From Marinomonas shanghaiensis (GTDB lineage: Bacteria; Pseudomonadota; Gammaproteobacteria; Pseudomonadales; Marinomonadaceae), in NCBI RefSeq assembly GCF_003259175.1, contig NZ_QGOK01000011.1:116844-180843 (forward strand): a stretch of 64,000 bases of DNA, read 5' to 3'. The number at the start of each line of letters is the position of its first letter. Positions within the stretch are counted from its first letter, which is position 1. Below are positions 45,959-57,003 of this stretch, piece by piece. The notes beneath the pieces are model-generated. The model was not told where the DNA came from. It did no database searches and saw only the letters and a list, made by a program, of their open reading frames with translations. The position numbers and the translations under genes were made by a program.

Positions 45959-47488
45959 TTAGCTCCTGTCTTCATTTTGTTGTTTGGCGAGTGCCACCAG
46001 AGGGTCAGAGCTTTCTTTACGGTTTGATTCGCTAACCGTATTAGCTTTTAGTTTTCCTGTGGATTTTATCGGTTTACGCACATTTACTTTCGGGAAAATG
46101 GTGGTCTCAGGATGTGCAACAAAATGCATAAAATGATGAAGTTGAGTGACGACGTTATCGTTTGTGCCGTTTAATTCAGCAGGTTTCGAAACGACGTTCA
46201 AAGCAGGTACTAGTTTGGATTTAATACTTGTTTGTTCTGCAGTAGATTGCATTTTTCCGAGATACGTTCGACGCCAACTAGATAAAGATTGCGAAAAAGC
46301 GCCATCGGACAGTGCTAGAAGCCTGCCTACCTGCCATGCTGCTGCATAGGATAAATCGAATATCCCGGTTTTGGGGTCGTACTGTATGGCGTGATCTGAA
46401 TAATGATAAGGCGCATAATCAGTGACTTGTTTGGTCGGCGCGGGAACACATGGGCCCCTATACCAAGAGGTACTTTGTTCACCGATTCGCAAGTCATTAT
46501 TGAGTGCTACATAACCAATTTCTACCGCCTCTTTAGCGGTTTCATTGATCGTATCGTTAGTATCCCCCGGTGCTTGTAACAGCTTGACACCACCTTTGCT
46601 TGCGACATCTATCATTAGCTGTCGAAAGCTTCCGTGCATTTTTTCTGCTGTAAATTCCCAACCACCCAAAACGACGACTCGAATAGATTGATCGGCATTG
46701 GCTGATTTAGGTGGCGTGTAAGTGGGTAAATGATCTTGATGACCTTCTAAGGAAATCAGAAAAGCAGTGCATTTTCCTCCTGCTGCAGGAGGCACTCGAT
46801 TACTGACCACCACAGAAAATAAACCATCAACATCCATGCCTAACATGATTTTGTTATCAGTATCTACTTCTCTTGCATGAGATAGCAGCGGAAGTTCTTC
46901 TAGAGTAGGGGCTATGTCCAAGAAGAATTGATATTTCATCTCCATAATTTGTGCTGAGGTGTCTGGTCCATTTGCGATGTCTGCATGACTAATGGCAGGA
47001 ACAATGACATTGGTTTTGGCCGCGATCACATCCTCTGCTGGCACTGTGGTTGGACCAACCCACTTTCCGCTTGTTGTGTCATAACGACCTATATTAGGTG
47101 TTTCGCCCTGCATGTCACTTTCATAAGCCAAAAGAATGGTCATCCAAGGAGGCGAGGTGTCGGTCTGAGCCGCGCCAGGTGTCAGTGTTCGAGCCCAAGG
47201 AAGAGCAAAGCGGTTAAACACAATAAAGGGCATTTGTTTATAAAAATTCCCCGTTTGACCTTTTGGTGGGTAAACGGAATGAATGCTGGACGGGTCTATC
47301 GTAAATTGTGGTGCGGTAACAAAAAAGCTTTGGTTCGAGATGTAAGGATCAACACCTCCTTGTTCAAGATTATTAATCTGTTGTGTTCCTTTCACCGTAT
47401 AGCTTCCAGATGCGAGTGGTGGGTGCACGGCGCTAAGAAACCGAATATTGCCTGGGCTTACGGAGCTATTCGATGTTTTAATGGTCAT
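45959..47488 (-). CDS. Unknown protein (509 aa)
   Basis: Not recognised. No signal peptide. The first ~200 residues are beta-rich (QFTIDPSSIHSVYPPKG, MPFIVFNRFALPWAR, WMTILLAYE). The middle has VVVLGGWEFTAEKMHGSFRQLM. Around 335-410 is a distinctive block (YVALNNDLRIGEQSTSWYRGPCVP ... FDLSYAAAWQVGRLLALSD) that looks like a conserved family signature. The C-terminal ~60 residues are Lys/Ser-rich and probably disordered. Sandwiched between the 3162-aa gene (21 bp) and the 331-aa gene (3 bp). Function unknown; the gene order suggests a shared assembly. Confidence 0.82.
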   Translation of the reverse strand: MTIKTSNSSVSPGNIRFLSAVHPPLASGSYTVKGTQQINNLEQGGVDPYISNQSFFVTAPQFTIDPSSIHSVYPPKGQTGNFYKQMPFIVFNRFALPWARTLTPGAAQTDTSPPWMTILLAYESDMQGETPNIGRYDTTSGKWVGPTTVPAEDVIAAKTNVIVPAISHADIANGPDTSAQIMEMKYQFFLDIAPTLEELPLLSHAREVDTDNKIMLGMDVDGLFSVVVSNRVPPAAGGKCTAFLISLEGHQDHLPTYTPPKSANADQSIRVVVLGGWEFTAEKMHGSFRQLMIDVASKGGVKLLQAPGDTNDTINETAKEAVEIGYVALNNDLRIGEQSTSWYRGPCVPAPTKQVTDYAPYHYSDHAIQYDPKTGIFDLSYAAAWQVGRLLALSDGAFSQSLSSWRRTYLGKMQSTAEQTSIKSKLVPALNVVSKPAELNGTNDNVVTQLHHFMHFVAHPETTIFPKVNVRKPIKSTGKLKANTVSESNRKESSDPLVALAKQQNEDRS

Positions 47489-47509
47489 ATCGATATCCTT
47501 TTCTGGCGT

Positions 47510-50500
47510 TTAATTGACGACACATTTTGTTAATGACACCTCGGATTGCATAATATGAGGTGCTTTAGGATTGATGGCGGAACTCATAAGTAGACTGTTC
47601 GAATGGCTTGTTTTTAATGTAGAAACTGGATCAAATACGCTGGCTTGCATGCCTATTACCTCGGCTTGATTATTAAGAGGGCGAACCACAACTTCTGTAT
47701 AGAGTGAGACTTCCGTCAGCTTATAAATCAGTACGGTATGGTTATTGACTGTTTCAGAGTACACGGACTCTATTGTGACCGAAGTACCCTGATTAGGTTG
47801 AATATCATGATTGATTGACACGACTATTTGGTCCTGAGGATCCGAAACGATGTCATTAAGCGTCACAGCAATGTATTGAATCTGATCGCTGAAAATGGTT
47901 TTAATCCATCCTGAATGTTCCGTATTATCAGGAGACAGGTACTTGTTCTGCTTTAGTAACCTATTAACACTGACTAAACCACGAGTGATATTTTTCCCTC
48001 TGATTTTTAGACGGCTTCCATTTTGAGTCTGGACGGCGATATTAGACCCAAGATAGAGCCCACCGCTTATTTTCCCTAATATGGTATTCGCATCCCAACC
48101 GACTAGCGTGTTAGTACTTTGGTTGGCTGCGACGCCTTCAACAGCGATTGATGCTACATCATTGTTTAAAGTTATGGTGGCGCCGCCTTTGGTGATGGCG
48201 TCGCTGACTAGGTTGCCGTACTTGTCCATACAGACAACTCTGATGTCAACCGAGCCATCATTGGATAGTTCATACGGTTCATCATTTTTTAATGCCCATA
48301 GCATCATTGTTCCTTCGTGAATGCTCTGCACCGCACCTCTGTTGCTATGTTGTGCCAATGTGCTGTCTTGAGGGTCAACCCAACAATGCTGAATGCATTG
48401 TTGGGAAACATGGCTATCAGAACCCATTTTGTGGTACTGGCGTCGAATGGCCAGTAGCTTCGGCTTGGCTGACGCTGTCATTTTGGTAGCAGACGTATTT
48501 TTGATTTCTGAAAGCATTATGGTATTGGTGCTAGTGACGCCTCCATTCTGATACAAGCCTATTGGCGCTAGTACAGGAGGCGCTTGCATAACCAAAGCCG
48601 CAGACGTTGCCATAACGGAAAGATTCGGATTTGCTGGCGCTTGCATGCCTAGCAAACGTAATGATTCGAAGACCGCATTTCTTGAAGCAATCACGTCGCT
48701 ATTCATAATGCTGGCTTGCAATATCTCCAGCGCCTGATCTTGCATTGTTTTGTCGTAGGGTGTGGACGCTGTGTATTGTGGTGTTAAGTAATAGGGAAGA
48801 ATGCCGTCCGCGCGGTCATATTTAAGATTATTAATCGCAAATTCAGCAATAGCCTGAATCTGGATATAATCGTCAGCGATTAACTGTATGCCAACAAGAA
48901 CATCGGAAATAATCATCTCTGATGCATTGGGTGCGTATTGTTTTTCGAGCGGTTTACGGGACCATAGAGCCGCTGGAACCCCATTGTTTATCGGTGCAAT
49001 ACTAAGATTGTGTGCCTTTAGGTCAATGGGTGTGTCATCGCCTTCTCGGGTAATGGTAATGCTTAATGGCGCATCTAACGGTGTGGTTTTCCCCATGGGT
49101 CTCACGCCAATTTCCGTACTGCCTATGGTGTCTTGGAAACCAGTTACCGTTAGTTTGCTAACAGGAATAGCACTCGAAATATTAAAGCTAAATGGCACAT
49201 TGCGGATTTTCCATAAGCCTGTTTCCGCTCCAGCCTCTGAGCCTGGACCTTGCAGCAATCCATTTTCAACCGTAATTTTGATAACCTGTTGCGTCTTGTC
49301 GCTAGCAGCATCGGTTAACGTCATAGAGGTGAATGAGCTATTCGCTCCTTGAATGTTTGTCTGGGTTCCGTTATCTGTACTACTAGGCAACAATTTATCA
49401 GCGAAAGCTTGCCAGTCTAGGTTATTGTTGCTGGTGGCATTTGTTTCATCACCAATTGGAATGGTAAACGAAATAATGTACCAAGATACTTTTGCATGGC
49501 CGTGAGTAGGTGGGCCACTGAGGTAAAGTGCTGCGCCAAGTTCTGCGCTGATCGTGATGGAAACCCCCGCGATTTCGGTATGGAAAGCCGCACCGATGCT
49601 GACACTGATTTCAACGTCAAAGTAGAAGGGTTGCCATTCAATTAAAAAGTTGGCTTGTGCCATTAACCATGCGCGAAGAGGGCCAGCGGTGAAGACAACA
49701 TTTAACGTGCCGCCAGCCATAATGGCGGTAGGCACGATGGCGAAGTAAGCGCCACCATTTATGTCGACTCGACCAATATCACCGACATCTAACAACCATT
49801 GGAAGCCGAGTCTAGGCACAACAGGATAGTAGCTTGGGACAACAAACGCAGGGTGATAACCACCAAGACTGATGACAAAATCCCCCGCAGAAATAGGCGT
49901 GCCATCTTCGGCTTGAATGTTCTTCATCCAAAGATAGAAGGCAAATCCGCCGGTTAATTTACAATCTTTCGCAATGATGTATGAGTTGGGGGTTAATTGA
50001 GCTTCTGCCGATACAACGCCTTGCTCTGGGTTAATACTCACCTTGATTGCAAGCTCAACATAGGCAAGCGCGAGCGATTTAGGTACTTCTGGTGGCAATA
50101 AAGCAGAGGAAAGTGCCAGTAAGTCGATTTCAAACACTCGACCAAATTTCAGTATCATAAGCGCTTGAGAGTTGAGTAACTTATAGGTTGTGAAGCTCAA
50201 CCCAGCGGCTAGCCAGTAGTCGCCAACGCATGGCGCTATGACATTGTTGAGTACTTCTAAAGCACTTTCCGGATTCTGTCCCTCACTAAATGAGCCATCG
50301 TTGACGCCAGAAACCAAGGGGAAATTCTGTACTTCACCGACGGAAGGAATGTCCAAGGAGCGGTTGTAGCCAAATCCAGCTGCCAAACCGGTTACAAAGA
50401 AGGCTGGAATACCACCCAGTGGGGCATTTAAGGCACCAAATATGAATAGGGAAGGGGATGTCTTTCCTGTCTTTCCATCGGTGAGCAAGGTGTAGGAGCC

Positions 50501-53500
50501 CATTGCGGAAATAGAGAAAGAGGCAGCCTTGACCAAGGCAGCACCTGTGTACATGAGTTGTGGCGTTGTGGTCTTTAACAGCCCACCGCTGATTTCAACC
50601 GATCCACCGTTAAAGGTGACATCTAGGCCTTGTAAATCCAGTTTGTAAGACGATAAATCCGCCAATGTTTTGACTGGAATACCAACCGTCAATCCGGTCA
50701 TGTCGGCTTTGAGGCCCGCCAGCGAGACATTGCCTGTAAAAAGGATATCCAGCAAGTAGTCTGCTTGCTCCCATCCCAGACCGACGGAACCGATAAAGAG
50801 TGGTCCAAAAGTTCTGTCTACTTTAACGACAACCGCATTTTCTCCAGCGTCACTACCAACCAGACTGACGTATAGACCGCCATTATCGTTTTGATCCTGA
50901 ATATAGCCCGTGCTTAGGCTAAAACTAGGGTTGGCTGGTGGGTTTTGTGTGTTGTCTGAGGTGCCCGAGCCAAGTAAGTTTTGTGCGACAGGATTGCCTC
51001 CTCCAGCTTCAGTTAGTGTATTCGGTGCCAAGCTAAGCATCATGTCTTTTAACGATAGCTCACCACCGTAGGCGGTCACCTTATTGTCTTTACCTAGGTC
51101 AAAGGCAATAAGTCCTCTTGGTGAGACCGATCCTAATTGAAAACGGGAAAGCGATACGAGTGGTGCGCTGGATTTGCCGATGAAATCAAGTCCCGTATTG
51201 ACCAAATTTAATTCGACGTGATCAAAATCGGGCTTGATGTCTGCGCCGCTGCCTGTCACTGGTATATAAACAGAAAGTCCTTTTGCGTTTGCCAGTGCGC
51301 CAAGGTCGCCGTTGGCCTGTTTAATCCATTTTGTATCCTCTGCACCGAGTTGAAGTCGGATATAGGGCAGGCTGCTAAACGCCATATCAGCCACTTGTAT
51401 ACGTGCACCAAATGCGTCAGGGTTGGTAGGACTTGGGCCAACCGTGATTTCACCTTTACCGCCATTAAAAGTGATGACGGTAATTTGCGTGCTAAGCATG
51501 GCTTTGATCAAGTTACCTATGAAGGCGGAAACGGTGATGCTTTCTAGAGTGTCCAGACTAGATAAAATATATGTCTGATCAGGGGCTTCTCCTTTGACCT
51601 GTATTAACTCAGTTTGAGCCAAAATACTGGCAGGAGTCGGTTCGGGTGAAGGGTTAAACAGAGGTTGTTCCAGCCATTTTTTGACTGTGTCTTGGTTAAG
51701 TAGAACCACAGAAATATAACGAGGCAGAACCTTGGTAACCACCTGTACAACCCACGATTCTATTCGCGCGGAAAGGTCATTACTTTGTCCGTCTGTTTTC
51801 GGGAAAAACTCTGGGAACAACTCTCGATAAAGGCTCGATTTTAGGCTGAGATCCGAGCAATCGCCAAGGGGATCCAACCCCATTACAAGTTGGCCTGATT
51901 CGAATTCAAGGGTAATTTGAGGGCCTACATCGCCATCCACAGGTAAGGTCAATGCGATACCAAAACTAAATTCTGGATCAAATCTTCCTGTTAACGGTAT
52001 GCCGATCCCCGTTGGTGAAATGGCCGTTTTGATGGGCAAATTATCTGGCAATTCGAGAGCGGCCCATAGGCCTAGAAGGTTATTTGAGTTTGCTCCCAGC
52101 TCAATGGTGACAGGGATTTTGTCACTGGGCTTATATTTAACCAGACCTTCACTACTGGAAATGGCATTTTTTATTGGCGTAATTTCTGAGAACAAGAGGA
52201 CGAGCGCGTTAGCCGTGGCGTCTTTATTTGTGCTGTCAAAGCGTTGTAGCAACCAGTTTAACGCCTGTTGTTCAATGTTTTCCGCCGTGAATGGTGACGC
52301 CTGTACTAGGTTGTCGATTAATCCCGCTAAATTTAGGTCTGTACCAAACTGTTGCAATTTTTCCGCGAATGCTTTTGTGGCGTCTTTTTGCTTGAGACCA
52401 TCAAGTACTTTAGGCACCACCATTTTGACAACGGTGGGCGCGAGCATTTTAGTGGCTTGTTCAGCAAGGTTTCCCCAACCCAAAAATGGCAGGATATCCA
52501 ATTGTAAACCGGACGGAGAATCAACAGCGCCTTGACCGATAGCTAGGGTAAACACATTTTTGTCAAAGCCTGTGTTAACGAACCAGCCGTCAGCCATAGA
52601 TGTACTGACGATAGTATTTCCCACTATGGCGGGTTGGAAGTTCGCATTAAGCGTTAAACCAGCAGATAGCGTATTTAATGTCGCCGTTTCTCCTGCAATA
52701 GAGAAGCCACCAGTGGAAGCCTGTATCAGAACCAGATCGTTATTGTCATTGATACTGAAACTCAACGAAAAGTGATAAGGCAGACCCGAAACCGTTAAAG
52801 CCGTGTTGCTAGGCGTAACACAGATGTTATTTGTCGATTGCCAACCGTCAGGAGCGGCGCTGGTTAAACGTGTGAGAATCTTGCCAAACGAAGGAATACT
52901 GAATTGCCCATTGGTCCCCAAAACGGAGTCGGATAATAACCAACCTAGAGGGTCGCGTAGTAATCCTGCTAAGGCAGGTACGCGGTAATGTCCGGGGTCT
53001 GTTTCGACCACCATGCCAAGGCCTTGCAAGACAATTCTGGGCAGAGGGTATTGATTTACTAACTCAGACTCTATGACTGCGCCTGTTAATACATCGAGAG
53101 CATAGACGGGAGCCAGCTGTGTGACCTGATTAACAAACTGATCTGCGTCGAATGGATACACTGTTAAGGGAATAGCGGATGGTAGACTTCTATCTCCCCA
53201 TACTAAATCACAAGCAAAGTTTGCTGCTGGCGCATTTGCAGTGAAGAAAACTTGTAATGCGGTGTCGAGTGACACCGAGACAGGGATCATATCCAGACAA
53301 ATGTCAGTGGTTAAAGACAAGTTTGGTATATCGAAACTTATTGATCCGTTTATGCCTATTACGTCACCAAGGATAAAAGCATTAGGCAAGGTGCGGACCT
53401 GAATACTGGCTCCTTGAACCAATGACATTTCGAAACAAGGTGATGCTTCTGGGAATTGAATACTGGTCTTTCCGGCTAGTGCAGCAACCAGTGTTTGCAG

Positions 53501-56500
53501 CTTCGCTGTATCCTTGGCTAATAGTTGGGCCTGTTGTTTAACCGTCGATATGGGGTTATTGAAAAACGGTAGAAGAATCGTTGGATTTAACGGATAACCT
53601 TCTAACTCATCACCAATAAAGTCCAGAGCTTGGAACAAAGCAAGCACTGGCGTTGGTGGTGTTGTAATTGAGATGCCCAATGCTTTTTGGAGAAGATCAT
53701 ACAGTTGGGAACGTAAATCGGGATTCACCAATAAGTTAAGAAGACGTGTTTTTGAAAATTCCGTTGGGTTCGCAAATAAGGCTGTCCAGCCTGTTGGATT
53801 GATACCATAGAGAGAATCCGCATTTGGTCTTGGGACCGCCATACCAAGAGAAACTAAAAGATTGTACGCTGTTTGGAAAGATGCATTATCAACGGCCGAG
53901 CCAGCAAGTGTCGTTATCCCTGCGTTGAGTAGTGTTAAAAAAGATTGTTGGAGTTGAGCGTTGTATTCTTCAAACTCGTCCAGTGTGACGAGCGCTTGAA
54001 GCGCCTCGTCAGGAAATTGGACATTCATTAAACTTACAATAGGTGTGACTTGAACCTGATTGTTGGAAAAATCACAACTCAGTCCAATGTCAAACGCGCC
54101 CAGCTGAACCCCGTGCTGATTTGGAATCAAGTCACCATTCTTGCTATAGACTCTCATTACCAGCGAGGCTGATGGTGTCTCGGCATCCAAAATCACACTG
54201 CCATTGGCCATATCAAAAGCAACGGCATTAACCCGACTGGTAATGGCGACTGAAATGTCGTTGTTATAATCAATGTCTAGGCATTTACCTAGGCCTATTC
54301 CTAGTGTTTTCTGTTGTGCGACAAACCAATTGAGCAATATCAGCCCCGTTTCACCAATCGGAACTTGGAGCGGTGAGTCAAAGGTCATGTCCCCCTTGAT
54401 ATTGGGTGCTGAATTCAAACTGGGTGTAAGCGCCCAACTGAGTAAAGACATAGTTTGGGAGCCTGTTGCTTGATCTGCATACAGTTCGCAAACACGGTCT
54501 CTCAAAGCTTGTCTTGGATCGGTGAACAGATCCGTCAGCTGCAAGGGCGCCAGTGTTGGCCAATGTAACCCTGATGGATAATTGGGTGCTGATGAAACAT
54601 CCGGTAAAAGACCAGCAAGGGCGGTAAAGGCTAATCCGGGTCGTGTATTGGTATTAATCAAAGCGGCACCCATTAGTCCGGTAAGCATAGGTGCGAATGT
54701 ATCTGCAGCGGTGGTGACCAGATCATCAAGGCTAGATTTATCACTGAAATTAATATCTTGTCCTAACTCGATTGGCTGGTCATTACCAATTGTCAAAGTA
54801 GGTTTGCCTGCCAGCAGAGACCAACTCCATCCGTTTGCCCGAGCCCAACAGGCTGACAGTTTCGCGTTTGTGACTGAAAAGGAAGCATCCGCAATACTTG
54901 GCGAGGTATAACCGTCTGGAAGCGAAATCTCAGCATAGGCTTTTGGTAGCCAAACGCCATTCACCTTTGAGTCAGCAAAATTCATGTCTAGAATCTGCAA
55001 AACAATAGAAGGATTAACATTGAGATCCGCAACATTGACTTTAGGCGTTAAAGAGACGGCTAGAGACAGTGTTTGTACGTTTCCGCTTTCTGGTGTTTTC
55101 CAGATCAATAAATGAGCGGGTAGGGTTGCGTCACCAGTGTCTAGGGACACTGTCCATGGATTGTTTTCAGCACCTTCGCCTGTGACAGAGATGGTTTGCG
55201 ACGAAGTGGCTGCCGTGAGTAGTCCAGCTAACGCTTGTAATATAAAAGTGAAAGGTGCCGAGTTGTTGACCGTTGTTGAAGAATTGGCGATGTTTTGATA
55301 ATAATTTCCCATTGCTGCAACGGGGTTCGCCAAACTATTGACGATCTCTGTGCTAGATAAAGGCGGTGCAAGATTTTCAGGCCAACCAGACTCAATAGGG
55401 GGGAGAATACCAAGCAGTCTGGCGGCATTATCACTGGCTTCATTGCCATTGTTTAAGTTCAGCAGTGTGGTTAACGATTGCGTTAAAACACTGCCCAGCG
55501 TCGCTGAAGCTGCATTCGAAAAAGAGGAAGGTGATAATAAATCGACGGTTCCCAAATCGTTATCTGGAATGCTAACTCCCGTAAGTTGCAAAGAGGGAAC
55601 GACCTTGATGGTCCCTCCTGCCCACGCAAGCGCTAAGCCACCCTTTAACATATCGCAACGATAGCCTTCGTAACTGGCCAGTGGACCAGATGCATTTTGC
55701 AGACTGATGCTAATATCGAATTGTAAGTTAGAGGGTACGAAGTTTGTGCGACCAGCGCTGAGCATAAAGGTCGCAAGTTCCAAATCTGCTGCTACACATA
55801 GACTAATATCATCGTCAAAGGCATAAGGTGTGGCGTTAAATGATATTCCTGGATACACAATACGCGTTCCATCAGAATTCACATTTGAGCCAATACAAAA
55901 TGATAACGCGCCAATATTATCGATTGATACGATAGGCGCTTTTAGTGGATCTTCCCGTGTACCGCTGCCGCTTATGTTAGCGGTAAGGTTTCCTGTAAAC
56001 CCAACGACGGCGGTTAACCACGCTTTCAACAGCTCTGTGTTAGCGGTAAGTTCCCTAAACCAGTTTCTAAAAGGTGCTGAGACATCACCAGCTTGCTCGG
56101 ATGAAAATAAAGTATCCCAGCGAAGAATAGGCAGATCAGGTAAATCAGGGTGATTTGGGATAGTGCTAGAAAGACCAAAAATGGGTAGTAAATACTGTAA
56201 TGGTCCTTCTTCTTCGGCGCCTAGTATTTCCGTTAAGGCGGTAACAAAAAGGCTAGCGGCGGTCTGAATGATTTCTGAACCACTAATGGCCGCTAAATCA
56301 GCAAGAGAGCGATTACTAGCAACTTTTTCTCCCGGTAGTTTTAAAGAAAGTACATCAATGGACAGCTGGAAAGGATCATCCGAGTTTGCAATATCTAAAG
56401 CAGCACTAATTTTGGCACCATTGAAAGACAGATCTCCTGCTTTTATCAGCGGAATACCTTTATCCATAGTGGCCCCAGCACCCGTTAATCCGACCGTAAT

Positions 56501-56998
56501 AGGGTAACCCTTTTCACCTAAAACAGCCGATAAGTTGCCATTTCCGAGCTGTAAAAGAGGGATTAACCCATATCCGCTAATGTCGATCGTTTGCTCGTCA
56601 GCCGTTAACTCCCACCCGTGCATGACACCTATGCTGAAAGTATAGATTCCTTTCTCGAGGTCATCTTCCATTGTGACAAGGTAAAGGCCTGTTGGCTTCC
56701 CTGATTCTGGGTTAGGTATGGCGTGCCAATTACCTAGTAATCCAGGTGTTTTTGTAGGTATGCCTAATGCATGACCAGAAACCTCACCTAGCAAGGTTGC
56801 TAGTAACTCTGCAAACGCTTGAGGGTTCTGTTTAATACCATCAGAACTCTTTTCAATCGGGTTTTCAAACCAGTCACCCTGAAGAAGTAACTCATCTGGG
56901 TCACCTTGGCTGGCTTTTAATAGTCCCACCATTTCAGCTAACTGAGTGAGGGCAGGGTCTAACCCCGAGATGCTAATGAAATTAGAGTTCGTGGACAT
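47510..56998 (-). CDS. Giant DUF6603-domain protein (3162 aa)
   Basis: Starts MSTNSNF with no signal peptide and no membrane helix. The DUF6603 region (about 1980-2420) is clear from GPLFIGSVGLGW (~2066), SYKLDLQGLDVTFNGGSVEISGG, and FFVTGLAAGFGYNR (~2205). The first ~1700 residues are made of degenerate units of roughly 250-277 residues, each marked by an 'LxxLLP...P.l.WxxLFxdP' motif near 283, 533, 799, 1049 and 1326, alternating short helices with beta-layers. The last ~700 residues are beta-rich with a further sandwich (QDQIVVSINHD). Very low Cys. DUF6603 proteins occur in bacteria and fungi with unknown function. The long repeated body would fit an extended rod, scaffold or lipid-binding tube (inference). 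Central gene of the operon, 5 bp after the lipase-like gene. Confidence 0.88.
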   Translation of the reverse strand: MSTNSNFISISGLDPALTQLAEMVGLLKASQGDPDELLLQGDWFENPIEKSSDGIKQNPQAFAELLATLLGEVSGHALGIPTKTPGLLGNWHAIPNPESGKPTGLYLVTMEDDLEKGIYTFSIGVMHGWELTADEQTIDISGYGLIPLLQLGNGNLSAVLGEKGYPITVGLTGAGATMDKGIPLIKAGDLSFNGAKISAALDIANSDDPFQLSIDVLSLKLPGEKVASNRSLADLAAISGSEIIQTAASLFVTALTEILGAEEEGPLQYLLPIFGLSSTIPNHPDLPDLPILRWDTLFSSEQAGDVSAPFRNWFRELTANTELLKAWLTAVVGFTGNLTANISGSGTREDPLKAPIVSIDNIGALSFCIGSNVNSDGTRIVYPGISFNATPYAFDDDISLCVAADLELATFMLSAGRTNFVPSNLQFDISISLQNASGPLASYEGYRCDMLKGGLALAWAGGTIKVVPSLQLTGVSIPDNDLGTVDLLSPSSFSNAASATLGSVLTQSLTTLLNLNNGNEASDNAARLLGILPPIESGWPENLAPPLSSTEIVNSLANPVAAMGNYYQNIANSSTTVNNSAPFTFILQALAGLLTAATSSQTISVTGEGAENNPWTVSLDTGDATLPAHLLIWKTPESGNVQTLSLAVSLTPKVNVADLNVNPSIVLQILDMNFADSKVNGVWLPKAYAEISLPDGYTSPSIADASFSVTNAKLSACWARANGWSWSLLAGKPTLTIGNDQPIELGQDINFSDKSSLDDLVTTAADTFAPMLTGLMGAALINTNTRPGLAFTALAGLLPDVSSAPNYPSGLHWPTLAPLQLTDLFTDPRQALRDRVCELYADQATGSQTMSLLSWALTPSLNSAPNIKGDMTFDSPLQVPIGETGLILLNWFVAQQKTLGIGLGKCLDIDYNNDISVAITSRVNAVAFDMANGSVILDAETPSASLVMRVYSKNGDLIPNQHGVQLGAFDIGLSCDFSNNQVQVTPIVSLMNVQFPDEALQALVTLDEFEEYNAQLQQSFLTLLNAGITTLAGSAVDNASFQTAYNLLVSLGMAVPRPNADSLYGINPTGWTALFANPTEFSKTRLLNLLVNPDLRSQLYDLLQKALGISITTPPTPVLALFQALDFIGDELEGYPLNPTILLPFFNNPISTVKQQAQLLAKDTAKLQTLVAALAGKTSIQFPEASPCFEMSLVQGASIQVRTLPNAFILGDVIGINGSISFDIPNLSLTTDICLDMIPVSVSLDTALQVFFTANAPAANFACDLVWGDRSLPSAIPLTVYPFDADQFVNQVTQLAPVYALDVLTGAVIESELVNQYPLPRIVLQGLGMVVETDPGHYRVPALAGLLRDPLGWLLSDSVLGTNGQFSIPSFGKILTRLTSAAPDGWQSTNNICVTPSNTALTVSGLPYHFSLSFSINDNNDLVLIQASTGGFSIAGETATLNTLSAGLTLNANFQPAIVGNTIVSTSMADGWFVNTGFDKNVFTLAIGQGAVDSPSGLQLDILPFLGWGNLAEQATKMLAPTVVKMVVPKVLDGLKQKDATKAFAEKLQQFGTDLNLAGLIDNLVQASPFTAENIEQQALNWLLQRFDSTNKDATANALVLLFSEITPIKNAISSSEGLVKYKPSDKIPVTIELGANSNNLLGLWAALELPDNLPIKTAISPTGIGIPLTGRFDPEFSFGIALTLPVDGDVGPQITLEFESGQLVMGLDPLGDCSDLSLKSSLYRELFPEFFPKTDGQSNDLSARIESWVVQVVTKVLPRYISVVLLNQDTVKKWLEQPLFNPSPEPTPASILAQTELIQVKGEAPDQTYILSSLDTLESITVSAFIGNLIKAMLSTQITVITFNGGKGEITVGPSPTNPDAFGARIQVADMAFSSLPYIRLQLGAEDTKWIKQANGDLGALANAKGLSVYIPVTGSGADIKPDFDHVELNLVNTGLDFIGKSSAPLVSLSRFQLGSVSPRGLIAFDLGKDNKVTAYGGELSLKDMMLSLAPNTLTEAGGGNPVAQNLLGSGTSDNTQNPPANPSFSLSTGYIQDQNDNGGLYVSLVGSDAGENAVVVKVDRTFGPLFIGSVGLGWEQADYLLDILFTGNVSLAGLKADMTGLTVGIPVKTLADLSSYKLDLQGLDVTFNGGSVEISGGLLKTTTPQLMYTGAALVKAASFSISAMGSYTLLTDGKTGKTSPSLFIFGALNAPLGGIPAFFVTGLAAGFGYNRSLDIPSVGEVQNFPLVSGVNDGSFSEGQNPESALEVLNNVIAPCVGDYWLAAGLSFTTYKLLNSQALMILKFGRVFEIDLLALSSALLPPEVPKSLALAYVELAIKVSINPEQGVVSAEAQLTPNSYIIAKDCKLTGGFAFYLWMKNIQAEDGTPISAGDFVISLGGYHPAFVVPSYYPVVPRLGFQWLLDVGDIGRVDINGGAYFAIVPTAIMAGGTLNVVFTAGPLRAWLMAQANFLIEWQPFYFDVEISVSIGAAFHTEIAGVSITISAELGAALYLSGPPTHGHAKVSWYIISFTIPIGDETNATSNNNLDWQAFADKLLPSSTDNGTQTNIQGANSSFTSMTLTDAASDKTQQVIKITVENGLLQGPGSEAGAETGLWKIRNVPFSFNISSAIPVSKLTVTGFQDTIGSTEIGVRPMGKTTPLDAPLSITITREGDDTPIDLKAHNLSIAPINNGVPAALWSRKPLEKQYAPNASEMIISDVLVGIQLIADDYIQIQAIAEFAINNLKYDRADGILPYYLTPQYTASTPYDKTMQDQALEILQASIMNSDVIASRNAVFESLRLLGMQAPANPNLSVMATSAALVMQAPPVLAPIGLYQNGGVTSTNTIMLSEIKNTSATKMTASAKPKLLAIRRQYHKMGSDSHVSQQCIQHCWVDPQDSTLAQHSNRGAVQSIHEGTMMLWALKNDEPYELSNDGSVDIRVVCMDKYGNLVSDAITKGGATITLNNDVASIAVEGVAANQSTNTLVGWDANTILGKISGGLYLGSNIAVQTQNGSRLKIRGKNITRGLVSVNRLLKQNKYLSPDNTEHSGWIKTIFSDQIQYIAVTLNDIVSDPQDQIVVSINHDIQPNQGTSVTIESVYSETVNNHTVLIYKLTEVSLYTEVVVRPLNNQAEVIGMQASVFDPVSTLKTSHSNSLLMSSAINPKAPHIMQSEVSLTKCVVN

Positions 56999-57003
56999 GA
57001 TGC

